Positions 1 to 12,900 of a DNA stretch of 64,000 nt are shown here, piece after piece. The notes under the pieces were generated by a model. That model worked only from the letters and a program-made list of their open reading frames with translations. It was not told the origin of the DNA and did no database searches. Position numbers and translations under genes: made by a program. Each line of letters begins with the position of its first letter. Position 1 is the first letter of the stretch. This DNA is from Dama dama (Eukaryota > Chordata > Mammalia > Artiodactyla > Cervidae): contig NC_083692.1 in NCBI RefSeq assembly GCF_033118175.1, positions 18,844,501 through 18,908,500 of the forward strand, given 5' to 3'.

Positions 1-798
1 CCCCTCCTCCTAACCTTCAGCAAATTATATAATCCCCGTGAGCCTTATGTATCTTATTTGTAAAACAATATCAACTAAAATGCTCTTCAAAGAGATGGGA
101 ACTATATAGTGCTTCTCACCCAGTGCCCACCAGCTTCCTCATCCGTCCCACTAGCTTTCAGATGCCTGGGCTTCCGGGACACAGTCTAGGACCACATGCT
201 CCAAGTTGTTTCTTCTTCCCTACCCCCATCTTATTCCTAAACTGCTTTCTACTGAAAGTCTTCTTAAAGTGTTTAACAAAATTATTCAGACAAAGGTATT
301 TATGATTGCTGAGAGATGAATTAGGGAACTCTTCATTTGTATCTAGCTTTTCCTAGGGGACAATACCTGTAAGTTAGGTTCTGACTTGGTTTCTGGGCCA
401 TTTTCAGGCCACCAGCTCATACTTCCAAGCAACAGTCACTTTCAAGGGATGTCCCTGGAGCACAGTAGCCATGAGTACCAGAGGCTAGAGTAGGGCAAAA
501 GGGAACTGGGTCTCCTGTGTGCTTCTTGCTGAAGCCTTTCTCCATCTTCCCCATTAACCAGACATACCCACTACCTTGCTTTTATTTACAGTTTGTCATC
601 CAAGTACATATCAATGTGCAATAATTTTCATTTAGCATTTTAAAACTTCATATGAAATGAGATCATTCTGTATTTGATTTGGCTTTTTAGATGGATTTTT
701 CTGGGGAAATGAAATTCGGTCTGATCCTGGTGACCAAAAACCCAGGAAGAGAGGCGGAGGGGGTTCTAAGGACTCATTATTTCTTTATCTGTTCACAG

Positions 799-939
799 AT
801 GAAGTCCAGATCGTCCACCAGATTGGTGCAAAGAGAGACCAAATTCTCCTGGAAAATCTCAATCAATACATCAAGCAGTTATCTAAGGTCTTCCCTGAAA
901 CCCCAGAAAGGTGGACTTCTCAGCCAGTTCCTGAATCAA
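799..939 (+). CDS. HEATR4: HEATR4 exon (first in window)
   Basis: The exon is preceded by a pyrimidine tract ending in TTCACAG and followed by GTAAGC. Its first two bases complete a codon from the exon upstream of the window. The reading starts EVQIVHQIGAKRDQILLENL and ends RWTSQPVPES. It leaves one base for the next exon. It looks like a helical linker before the HEAT repeats. Confidence 0.8.
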
Positions 940-3900
940 GTAAGCAGGAAGCTGATACTGATAATGGGAGTAAAGATGGAAGTGGGCCTATTTCTTTAAG
1001 GTCCCTGTTCCACAGGTGGGGACACCATCAGCATCTCGGGGAGTCCCTCCCAACTAACTAAGAATCATCTCATAAAATTATAAGATACTAACTGTAACAA
1101 GGAAAAGCCTCTGTGGCCCATACAGCTGAAATTAGACAGAACTTAAGTATAACCAAGCAGTTTAGGGCCAAGAATTACTAACAAGACAGATCCTGGCTTA
1201 ACAGTTTCAAAGGCAGTACCTCTGATGTAGCACTCTCCCCTCCCACTCCATTCTCAGGCCCCTACCTGCTTCAGGCCCTAGCGTCAACCGGTGTTTTAAA
1301 TTTCTATTTCATGGGTATATCATTCTTCATTCTGTATGTTAGGTAAGGAAAAGGGAAAGGAGTTAATCAAGAAATCAACTTCTGAAACAAAAAGTGCCCA
1401 TCCTCCAAGAGACTATATCTCCATTGCTCATGATTCTTTTCTTTGCAATGTCTCTTCAGATGGGCCCCCTGTATGCAGGAACTAGCAGTAGTAGTGACCC
1501 ATTCTTTTTACCACCGGCCCCTAACCTATCTCTAGTGTTGCCTGGCTCTACAGGAAACAGCCACAAGAGTAGAGAAGGCACTAATAACGGCAGGTGTAGG
1601 CAGTTTTCACCAAACTCACACATACACCCTCCTTCTTGTTGAGCGCTACCATTATAAAGTGGTGAAGAAGGCATGTAGCAAAGCCTTGGATTGGGTCTTG
1701 GCAAGTCACCTTCCAGGGTCACAGCTGCCTCATTAAAACTGAGACACTAGGGACTTTCTTGGTGGTCCAGTGGTCAAGACCCCATGCTTCTATTGCAGGG
1801 GGCACAGCTTCCATCCAAGTTTGGGGACCCATGATCCTACATGCTGCTGGGCATGGCCAAAAAAGCAACAATGACAAAAAGAAACTGAGACACTAATCAA
1901 TCCTACAGCAAGGCACTTGTAAACCCTTCAGTTCAGTCAGTTCAGTCGTGTCTGACTCTTTGCAACCCCATGACTGCAACATACCAGGCTTCCCTGTCCA
2001 TCACCAACTCCCAAATCTTGCTCAAACTCATATGCATCGAGTCAGTGATGCCATCCAACCATCTCATCCTCTGTTGTCCCCTTCTCTTCCTGCCTTCAAT
2101 CTTTCCCAGCATCAGGGTCTTTTCTAATGAGTCAGCCCTTTGCATCAAGTAGTCAAAGTACTGAAGTTTCAGCTTCAGCATCAGTCCTTCCAATGAATAT
2201 TCAGGACTGATTTCCTTTGAGATTGACTGCTTTCCTTTAGGATTGACTGCTTTGATCCCCTTGCAGTTCAAGGGACTCTCAAGAGTCTTCTCCAACACCA
2301 CAGTTCAAAAGCATCAATTCTTCAGCATTCAGCTTTCTTTATAGTCCAACTCTCACATCCATACATGACTACTGGAAAAACCATAGCTTTGACTAGATGG
2401 ACCTTGGTCAGCAAAGTAATGTTTCTGCTTTTTAATATGCTGTCTAGGTTGGTCATAGCTTTTCTTCCAAAGAGCAAGCATCTTTTAATTTCATGGCTGC
2501 AGTCACCATCTGCAGTGATTTTGGAGCCTGAGAAAATAGTCCCCCACAGTTTCTATTGTTTCCCCATCTATTTGCGATGAAACCATGATCTTAGTTTTCT
2601 GAATGTTGAGTTTTAAGCCAACTTTTTTACTCTCCTCTTTCACTTTCATCAGGAGACTCTTTTTTGCTTTCTTATTTGCTTTCTGCCATTAGGGTGGTGT
2701 CATCTGCATACCTGAGGTTATTGATATTTTTCCCAGAAATCTTGGTTCCAGCTTGTGCTTCATCCAGCCTGGCATTTCACATGATGTACTCTGCATAGAA
2801 GTTAATAAACAGGGTGATAGTATACAGCCTTGATGTACTCCTTTCCCAATTTGGAACCAGTCTGTTGTTCCATGTCCAGTTCTCACTGTTCCTTCTTGGC
2901 CTGCATACAGATTTCTCAGGAGGCAGGTAAGGTGATCTGGTATTCCCATCTCTTGAAGAATTTTCCACAGTTTGTTGTGATCCACACAGTCAAAGGCTTT
3001 AGTATAGTCAATAAAGCAGAAATAGATGTTTTTCTGGAACTCTCTTGCTTTTTTGATGATCCAACAGATGTTGGAAATTTGATCTCTGGTTCCTCTGTCT
3101 TTTCTAAAACCAGCTTGAACATCTGGAAGATCTTGGTTCATGTACTGTTGAAGCCTCGCTTGAAGAATTTTGAGCATTACTTTGCTAGAGTGTGAGATGA
3201 GTGCAATTGTGCGGTAGTTTGAACATTCTTTGACATTGCCTTTCTTTGGGATTGGAATGAAAGTGCCTTTTCCGGTCCTGTGGCCACTGCTGAGTTTTCC
3301 AAATTTGCCGACGTATTGAGTGCAGCACTTTCACAGCATCATCTTTCAGGATTTGAAATAGCTCAACTGGAATTCTATCATCTCCACTAGCTTTGTTCAT
3401 AGTGATGCTTCCTAAGGCCCAGTTGACTTTGCATTCCAGGATGTCTGGCTCTAGGTGAGTGATCACACCATCATGATTATCTGGGTCATGAAGATCTTTT
3501 TTGTATAGTTCTTCCGTGTATTCTTGCCACCTCTTCTTAATATCTTCTGCTTCTGTTGGGTCCATACCTTTTCTGTCCTTTATTGTGCCCATCTTTGCAT
3601 GAAATGTTCCCTTGGTATCTCTAATTTTCCTGAAGAGATCTCTAGTATTTCCCATTCTGTTGTTTTACTCTATTTCTTTGCATTGATCACTGAGAAGGGC
3701 TTTATTAGTTCTCCTTGCTATTCTTTGGAACTCTGCATTCAAATGGGTATATCTTTCCTTTTCTCCTTTGCCTTTAGCGTCTCTTCTTTTCTCAGCTATT
3801 TGTGAGGCCTCATCAGACAACCATTTTGCTTTTTTGCATTTCTTTTTCTTGGGTATGGTCTTGATCACTGCCTCCTGTACAATGTCACGAACCTCTGTCC

Positions 3901-6900
3901 ATAGATCTTCAGGCACTCTATCAGATCTAATCCCTTGAATCTATTTGTCACTTCCACTGTATAATTGTAAGGGATTTGATTTAGGTCATACCTGAATGAT
4001 CTAGTGGTCTCCTTACTTTCTTCAGTTCTTGAACTTTGCAATAGAGAGTTCATGATCTGAGCCACAGTCAGCTCCCGGTCTTGTTTTTACTGACTGTATA
4101 GAGCTTCTCCATTTTTGGCTGTAAAGAATGTAATCAATCTGATTTCAGTATTGACCATCTGGTGATGTTCATGTGTAGAGTCATCTCTTGTGTTGTTGGA
4201 AGAGGGTGTTTGCTTGTAAACCCTTAGTAGCTTATAATCCCACTCCTCCTCCCAAATTAAGAACACTAGAAAGGAAACAATAAATTGGGAATTAATGGCC
4301 AATTATATCCTACTTTTAATGGCAATATATCAAATATTGAATTTTATGAGCAAATCTTGTTACATATATTTATGGTCCTAAAGATTTCTTAAACATATAT
4401 AAAGGTTTGTATGTACCTTATCTTTTCTTCCCTACCTTTCTCCGCCCATCAGCATGGCTTTATCATGTCTGTAGTCACCACCTCTCATGACTCCCAATGG
4501 GACTTGTCCCAGTTTTCTACATAATCAGGAAAGCTGGCTCTTGACCGTTTTGTTTTGCATTGGTGCTAGCTAGGAATAGGCATGTGATGCTGGCTGGGAA
4601 CACAGGCCCAGGGCAATGGGCATAATATCTCATACTGTCGCCCCGCACAGCTTGCAAGCCTGTGAAAGGAGCCATGCGCTGGACAGCTTTGCCCACACCG
4701 GCCACGGATCTGCTGCTGAAGGTGGGTGAGAAGGACATGTCCGTGAAGACCAGGAAACTGAAGAAGCAAGCAGAGTCACTGAAGGAGAATGTGTCTTGGG
4801 AACTGGTGGTCCTGCGAAGGATGCTGCAGGAATGGAAGGTGGCCTGGGCTCTAAGTGAGTGAAGGAGGGGTGCAGGGGCGGGGGAGAGGAGGGATTGTCC
4901 TGACATAGAAGTAATTTGTGAAGGAAGAAGTTCTCACCTTGGCCAAGTATTTCTCAATCTTTGAAAATCCATCCCTTTCTCATGAACAATAAAAATCTGA
5001 TTGCCTCATCAAGGCTAGACTAGGTAAGAGCTTTTCATACAATGGCAGTTGCATTTATCTGGATGTTTTTTGCATGGGCAAGTTCTACATCAGTAACTTG
5101 TAGAAACTCACTACCCAGAGAACTCTTCACAGGCAGAGACCCTATCTTTCTAACCCCTGAAATGTCACACTCAATACATGATGCATGAAAGAAAGTGTGA
5201 ATATGCTGCCCAAGCAATGGAAATGCAGTGATCAAAAGAAACTGCAATTGGCTCTCCAAAATTCATTTGTAAATTTGGAATTAGCTCATATTTACTTTGC
5301 CTTCACAGATTCCAGAATAGTGTGCTTGCGGCAAAGGAAGGGCCCAGCAAGGACTGTTGAAAACTGCAAGATTTGAGGACTCAAGGGCTGCTGGCTTTCA
5401 GAACGTGAAAAACTAGTTTAGTTAGTACAGGAAAAAAGAGGTGATCCATCAGATAAACTGGTTCAGATAAACAAAAAGGGTTGAAAAGGAGATTCCAAGT
5501 AAAAACTACCAGTAGGGAGCATCTACAGGTGGTGGGAACACTGAAACAAAAGCTCACATCTAAAAAAAGTGTTGCTATGCTTGTGGCTCAGCTAGTGAAG
5601 AATCTGCCCGCAATGCAGGAGACCTGGGTTTGATCCCTGGGTTGGGGAGGTCCTCTGGAGAAGGGAAAGGCTACCCATCCCAGTATTCTGGCCTGGAGAA
5701 TTCCATGGACTGTGTAGTCCATGGGGTCGCAAAGGGTCGGACACGACTCAGTGACTTTCACTTTCATGTGCTGTGTTTGGTCACGTCTCTTTGTGACCCC
5801 ATGGACTCTAGCCCACCAGGCTCCTCTGTCCATGGAATTTTCCATGCAGGAGTACTGGAGTGGGTTGTCAGGCTAGCCTCCAGGGGACCTTCCCTACCCA
5901 GGGATCTAACCCATGTGTCTCTTGTGCCTCCTGCATTGATAGGCAGATTCCTTAGCACTAGTACCACCTGGGAAGCCCCTATAAAGAGGGCAAAGTACCC
6001 TTAATCACTGTCTTATTGTTCCATTTTCCAGATGATAACAATAAAGAGTTATTTATGGGAATTCCCTGGCGGTCTAGTGGTTCAGACTCAGGCTTTCACT
6101 GCTGTGGACCCAGGTTCGGTCCTTGGTCAGGGAATTAAGATTCCATAAGCCATGCAGTGAGGCCAAAAAAAAGAAAGAAATTATTTAAACAAACAAAAAA
6201 GATAGAATACAGGATGGGATTGGGAGGAGTTTTGTTTGAGAATTATTAACACCTAAGAAGATTCAGCTCAGTTGGTAAAGAATCTGCCTGCAGTGCAGGA
6301 GACCCAGGTTCGATCCTTGTGTTGGGAAGATCCCCTGGAGAAGGAAATGGCAACCTACTCCAATATCCTTGCCTGGAAAATCTCATGGACAGAAGAGCCT
6401 GGTGGGCTGCAGTCTATGGGGTCGCAAAGAGTTGGGCACGACTGTGACTAACACTTACTTCCTTAAGAAGATTCAGGGAGCATCAGAGAAATAACTTCCT
6501 CAGGGCGGCATCTCTGGGGCCCTTTATGCTTCTGAGCTGCTTTGCTTGGATTGTCCTAGGGGAAGGGCCTTATTGTTACCTGTCAGCAGCACAATATCTA
6601 AGCCTAAGTGGTCCTCTTCTAATTCTCCTCCTGTGGTGTAGTCATCGAGTGGCACCATAAGACTGTTGAGGGCCTGCTGCAGAGCTTGGTGGACATCCAT
6701 GATGACGTCCGGATCCAAGCCATCATCACTTGTGCCACGGCTGCTTTAGAACGGCCCCGTGCTGCCGTCAGTCGAGGGGACTCCGGTAAGAGCCACAACC
6801 GTACTGCTCGAGAATATAAGCAATCCACAGAACCACAGAAATTTTGAACTGGCGGGGACCTTGGAGCTTATCTGAGATTATTTCACAAAATGGAAACAAA

Positions 6901-9900
6901 GACCCAGAGACTGGCCTGAATATACACAACTTCTCAGCAACAGAGATGAGTTTAAAATTCCTGACTTCTGATCTAGTGCTTTTTTGCACTAATTTCATCA
7001 CCCTTGGATGCTTAGTAGTTCACAAGCAAGTTCACATTGTTCTGCCTTGAGAGATCCCATTCATAATAGCCAAAATATATGTATGTATGTATGTATGTAT
7101 ATGCACACACTTTTCTCCCGACTGCAATTTAGTCCTTCTTTTGACAGCATGTTGACAGTCTCAAACTCAACATGTCCCAAACTAAATTCATCACTCTTGC
7201 CATTAGACCCCTCCCGACATCCCACATAGCAACCAGCAGCCCCATAACCCAGCTAGTTTGAGTCAGGACCTTGGGAGTCAGCCTGGACAAAATCCTTCCT
7301 CTCCCCACAACTAACTGACCAATAGATTCTGTGGATTCTGCTTCATAAACATTTTTTTTATTACAAAAGAAATACAAAGTGTCATTATCAGTCAACACAG
7401 AGGAGTATAAAAAGAGGTTCCTTCCAACCCACCTCCCAGCCCCAATCCCACCCCATGCCATTTCCATGGCATACAATGTTTAGTTTGGCATTCTACAACT
7501 TTCTGTGCTTTTACAAACACATGCCAACGTATATGTAGGTTTTTCTATTTATTAAAAAAATGAGTGTTGAATTTTACCAGCCATTTTCTAGTTTTTTCTC
7601 CTTTAATTTGTGGATATAAAGATTTCTAGTGTTAAAATCTTAGAATAAATCCTAATGGATCATTCTCTTATTACTCCACTGGATTTGATTTGTTCATATT
7701 TTAAAATGTTTTAATATATTTGTAAATGAAATTGCTAATTTTGTGTTTATTTACAGTATTTTTGTTAAGTATTAGTGTTTATTTGCACTATTTTTGTTAA
7801 GTTTTAGTTTTTACTGGTTTTGTAAAATGAATTAAGAACTTGGCCATTTTTCCCAATGGCTGTATAACCTTTTGAAAAAGAAATGTCAATAGGATTTTTC
7901 TTTGCTAGCAATAAGCAGTTAAAAAAGGAACATTTCCCATCTACAAGAGCTAGAACTATAATCTACCGAGGAGCTGGTTTAACAAGACACAAGGACTCAG
8001 ATGACAGAAACTATAAAATGCTATTAAAAAGACATAAAACCCACAGACTCTTACTAACCCCCAAGTGCCCTCTCAGATACCACCTTTGTGTATGGGCTGA
8101 CACTTTTTCCTTCTCTGCTGCTGGTAGCATCCTAATATTATTCTGTCCTAATATTTATCATTCTGTCATAATTGTCTGTTTACTTTTCTGCTATCTCTAC
8201 CAGGCAAGGAACTTCTTAGAGGTGGGGACTAATTTTATCTCTACAAAATTGTCAAGTTTTTAAGGTTTCTTTTCACTTCTTTCCAGTCTACTGAGTTCCA
8301 GGTATGAGCATTTAAACTCCAGCTTTTCAAATCTGCTGCTCCCTCTGCTAGGAAATCTTATCTCTGTCTTGACTTGATCAACTTCTATACATGCCCCTCA
8401 ACTTTCAGCTAAGATGTTACATCCTCTGAGGAGTCTTCCCTGCCCCACCCCCCTGCTATATGCTTCCACACACGCGCTCAGTCATATTTGACTCTTTGCG
8501 ACCCTGTGGACTGTAGCCCACCAGGGTCCTCTGTCCATAATATACTCATGTTTCAACATAGCAGTAATTTTAATTTAATTTTTTAAATTTTTTTAATTTA
8601 AAATTTTAATTTAATTTTTTCAACATAGCAGTAAGGGATTCTCCAGGCAAGAATACTGGAGTGGGTTGCCACTTCCTACTCCAGAGGATCTTCCTGACCC
8701 AGGGATTGAACCTGCATCTCCCACATTGGCAAGAGGATTCTTTACCACTGTAGCCCCTGGGAAGCCGATGCTTCCACACATACACATTTTTTAACTGCTT
8801 ATTTTCTTGAGTATTAAATGGGGTGATGTGTATTAGTGCCTGGCATAGAGAAAATCTCCCATAGGTGGGAAGAGGTATTATCTTATCTCTAGATCTCCAC
8901 ATTCAAAAAACACCTTTGTCTTTCCCTTTCATGTGACCCCTTTCCTGGGTGTTGAGATTTTGATTTGTCTTGTTTCCTCCCCACATCTTCCCAAAGAATA
9001 TTCTCTTACTCATTATTTCTTGAAATACTCAACTGACTTCCATCTGATCCCCTCAAAGGCACATATTTCATCTAGCCCTTTTTAAACATATGGCATAGTG
9101 GCTTACAGTAGTGGTAAAAAGGACAAATGAGAAATTTTATATAAAATCTTAGCTATAAGTCTAGCTCTGCCACATCTTGGGAAGTCACTTATCCTCTCTG
9201 AACTTCAAACTAAAAATGGGAGGATAGTTGTGGACAAAAGTTAACACAACACTTTCCCCTTCTACTTGAGAAATGAGCTTTAGTTAAATGCCTACCTGCT
9301 GCCCCAATAACCTGGTAAGGACAGAAATTATCTTCACAGGCCACATAGCTTGTGATGAAAATGAACCCTGACTGCTAAATGACATTTGGACTGGGGAGAA
9401 CCACAGGTGAAACATACATGCCTGAGGGGGTGCCATCCTCCAGGCTCTCAGCAGTGCTGTGCCTCATCAAGGCAGGCCCTTTGAGGACCCTGGGATCACA
9501 TCTATGGAGTTGTTATATAAACGGGATAATAACTCTGGTGGAACATAAGACTTATGCCCAGAATCGAGTCTATGCTTCTGAGCTGTCCCCAGAGTGCTAG
9601 ACAAACCATTCTCAAGAACTCTTGCCAAAAGGAACACCTGATGCTTCCCTGTGGGCAAACTATGCTCCTGTCCCATTTCCTTCCGAAGACTAGTGGCATG
9701 TATGGCCTATGATAGTCTTGTGAGGCTGTTTAGTTAAACCTAAAAGGATCCCTGAAAAACACATGTTTCAGGTGAGCTGCCTTGCCTACTTCAGTGAGGG
9801 TTAGAAGACTGAATGGGACAATGAATATGAAACACTATCTAAGTGGCAAAGCACTACCTAAATATATTTGCTATTACTACTAAAATTACAAAAATTGATT

Positions 9901-12900
9901 TTCATCACTAAAACTCATGATGATAGTCACCATAGCCTAGTAGGAAACATATTCATTTGGCCCAAATACAGTTCTGCAGAGACCAGATGATAAAGATGTG
10001 AGAACAGGAATATCCACCACAAAAGGCAGCCTTAAAATCCCACCCATGGTAGGGATTCAGCTAAACTCTAATTAAGTAGCAGTAAGCATCTGCAACTGAG
10101 GCTGAAATGGCCCCCATGTGGCTACAGGGAAAAGCTGTGTTTTAGAGAAAAGCAAAGGGACTAGCTAACACCCTCTTACTGGCTCTCTTTTGATCACAGA
10201 CAAGGAAACGATGAAAGCCTCATCTATTCAGGACTTGCCAGAGGTTCTACAGCCCCCACTAATGGCTGCTCTTTGTGATAAGAATGCCAATGTGCGGATG
10301 GCAGCAGCAGTATGCCAATATGCCATACAGTCACATAATCCTCTTGCCCAGGAAATCATGCAGACTGTCCTTCTGAAGGGTGAGTAACTCCTTGTTACTT
10401 CCAACCTGGAAATATGGGATAAAGAAAGAACATCTCACATCAGCTTTTCCTGATCCCTTCCTCTCCACCGTCATGCTCTTACTTTAGATACCCACAGGAT
10501 TTCCTCCTCCCAGGTACTTAAGAGACAGGTACACTGCCATCTAGTGGTACCTGGGCTAACCGTGTCATAGATGCATTTGACTAAACCATGTCCCCTTTCC
10601 TGTTAGATTTTTCAATTGAAAAGATAATGTACAAGATTAAAGAATACATTCTAAAAATTAAAAAACCCACTTTAACACATCATGCTTCCATTTTTGCACA
10701 TTAACTTACAGGCACTGTCCACATGCATTGTTTGGTGTAATACCAGCAAAAGATTCTGTCTGATGTTGATAGGCTCCCGTACCTAACTACTCTGAAAGAC
10801 GGACTTGCTCCTTGCATGGAGGCAGGGGTGTAGGACAACTGTCTGACCAGTTTGGCCTTCTGCACAGAGACACTCAACAACTTAATTCGTCTGTCTTAAG
10901 AAAGCTTCCACTCCAGACTTCCCAGTCTCTAGCAAGAGGAACAACTGTTCCCCAACAAAAACATTTTAGGATTTGACTTTTCAGTTTAAGATTTTCAACC
11001 TACATTTAGAACCTCGATATGATCCATTTAAATGTGATTTAAATTATAGATTGAATATCAGACTGAGAGGGTACAGGAAAGTGAGGCAAGTAGCAGTCTT
11101 GTGTACCAACCCAGAAGCTGCTCTCTCTGTGGGGAGAAGAGATGGCCATTCTGGCCTTTGTCCCCTCGCTATGGCAGGTAATACCGTGGACAGCTGGGCT
11201 GCAGCTCAGTGCCTGGCTCTGGACGGTGCGGCCACTTACCCTGTGATTAAGAGGATCATCCACCAGCTGTTTCATAAGAAGAATGAGGACACCGAGCAAC
11301 AGTCTTGTACGCTCCTGCGCCATCTCAGTGGAAAGACAGTATGTGTCCATTACAGGGTCAGAGAAAAAAACCAAGTTTGGGGGGAACATTTGGGTCTCTG
11401 AGGTCAGTGCATGTAGGGAACTGAAAATGCAGACGGGAACTTGCCTGGTGGTCCAGTGTTAAGACGCTGTGCTTCCACGGCAGGAAGCACTTCAGCCCCT
11501 GGTCTGGGAACTAAGAAAGATCCTGCATGTGAAGTGCAGTGACAAAAAAATTTAAAAAAGAAAAAGAAAATGCAGGTGGTTGGGTAGGATGATCTCATGC
11601 ACAGGTAAAACTGGACTAAGTGTGGGTGAAGTGGGGTGTAGACAAGGAAAAGTGACAAGAGCTAGCTGAGAAAGGTGAGGAAAGTCGGCTGCAGATGCTT
11701 TCTAACTCGGTGCTAGAAGACTTACAACATGCAGAATTTGCTTGTGCTAGAAGTTTACCATTGAAAACCACACAGACGTACAATTGCATTTACTTCCAGT
11801 AGAAATGTGAAACTCAGATTGAGGCATATACAAACCATTTTAGGGGGAAAGACAGTTAAATCAAGAAGGTCCCAGGAATTTTCTGTTCAGATTACTAATC
11901 TGTATTTTTTCCTTGACATCAGTTGACTTGGATGGAAGAGGGCCCCATTGTAAACCTACTCTCTACTTTGCTAGCAACAGGCATCCATGTTTGTGACATT
12001 AATCATGCTGGATGCCAGATTAGGATGTAACTTCTTTAAGGTCCCAGCATCTCTAAAAGTGACTATGGATCTCGATACAAGTCTTCCATTTCCTCAGACC
12101 CTGATACATACCATGCTTGCTGTGGAGCTGAATAGCCGTCAATGGAAAGACCGCATTGTGGCCTGCAGGGCTCTCTCCCGGATCGGTGGAAATGTCAGTT
12201 TGGTAAGCCTTCTCTTTCTGTTTCCAGGACAGAAGGTCTCAGTAAAACTGGGCTCAGGAGCTCTTCCACATTTTGCTGCTATCTACTTTCCCATTCTTAC
12301 CAAAAAGATCTGTTCCCATATTGCTGCCTCTTAGTCCTAACCCAGAATTATCTTCACATGCCAACATATCGTTGTTACTTAAGCGACTGCTACTCAGCCT
12401 GCTGGGAGTCCACAAACTGTAACCTATCTACAGTGAAATAAGCAAAGAATAAAAATAAAGAAGGTTTAGAAACTTTTTATAGTAATTTGACATTGCCTCC
12501 ACATCAAGGTACTTTATAAGTATCTGCCACCATAGTCCCCACTTTCAAAGAGCTGACATTAATGTTGGAGTAACAGGATCAACATATACAAATGATTCAA
12601 GAACAAGAGATAAATGTAATGTACTCTCTTAAAACTCTTCAGAGAGACATTAGTATGGGCTGAACGTAAAGTTCTGTGAAGGAGTGTGGGACAGCTGAGC
12701 AAGACTTCCTAAGGAAAGACTTCCAGGAATGGGAAACCCTAACCATCATCTAGGCTTTCAACTGACCTCCTTCTTGCCATTATTTTAAAATCAACTTCAG
12801 CTGTGCAAATGGGCTTTTCCCCTTCTTCCTATATGCCATTATCTTTTCCTTGTAACATTGGGCAACTCCACAATGGCCCAGAACACTGCTGTTTTTGACC

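Noticed and set aside
11923..12030. Possible HEATR4 exon (acceptor at 11922, reading TWMEEGPIVNLLSTLL)
   Set aside because: It is in phase after the previous exon but meets TAA at 12028, and no suitable donor was seen before it. The exon at 12098-12202 joins both neighbours in frame.
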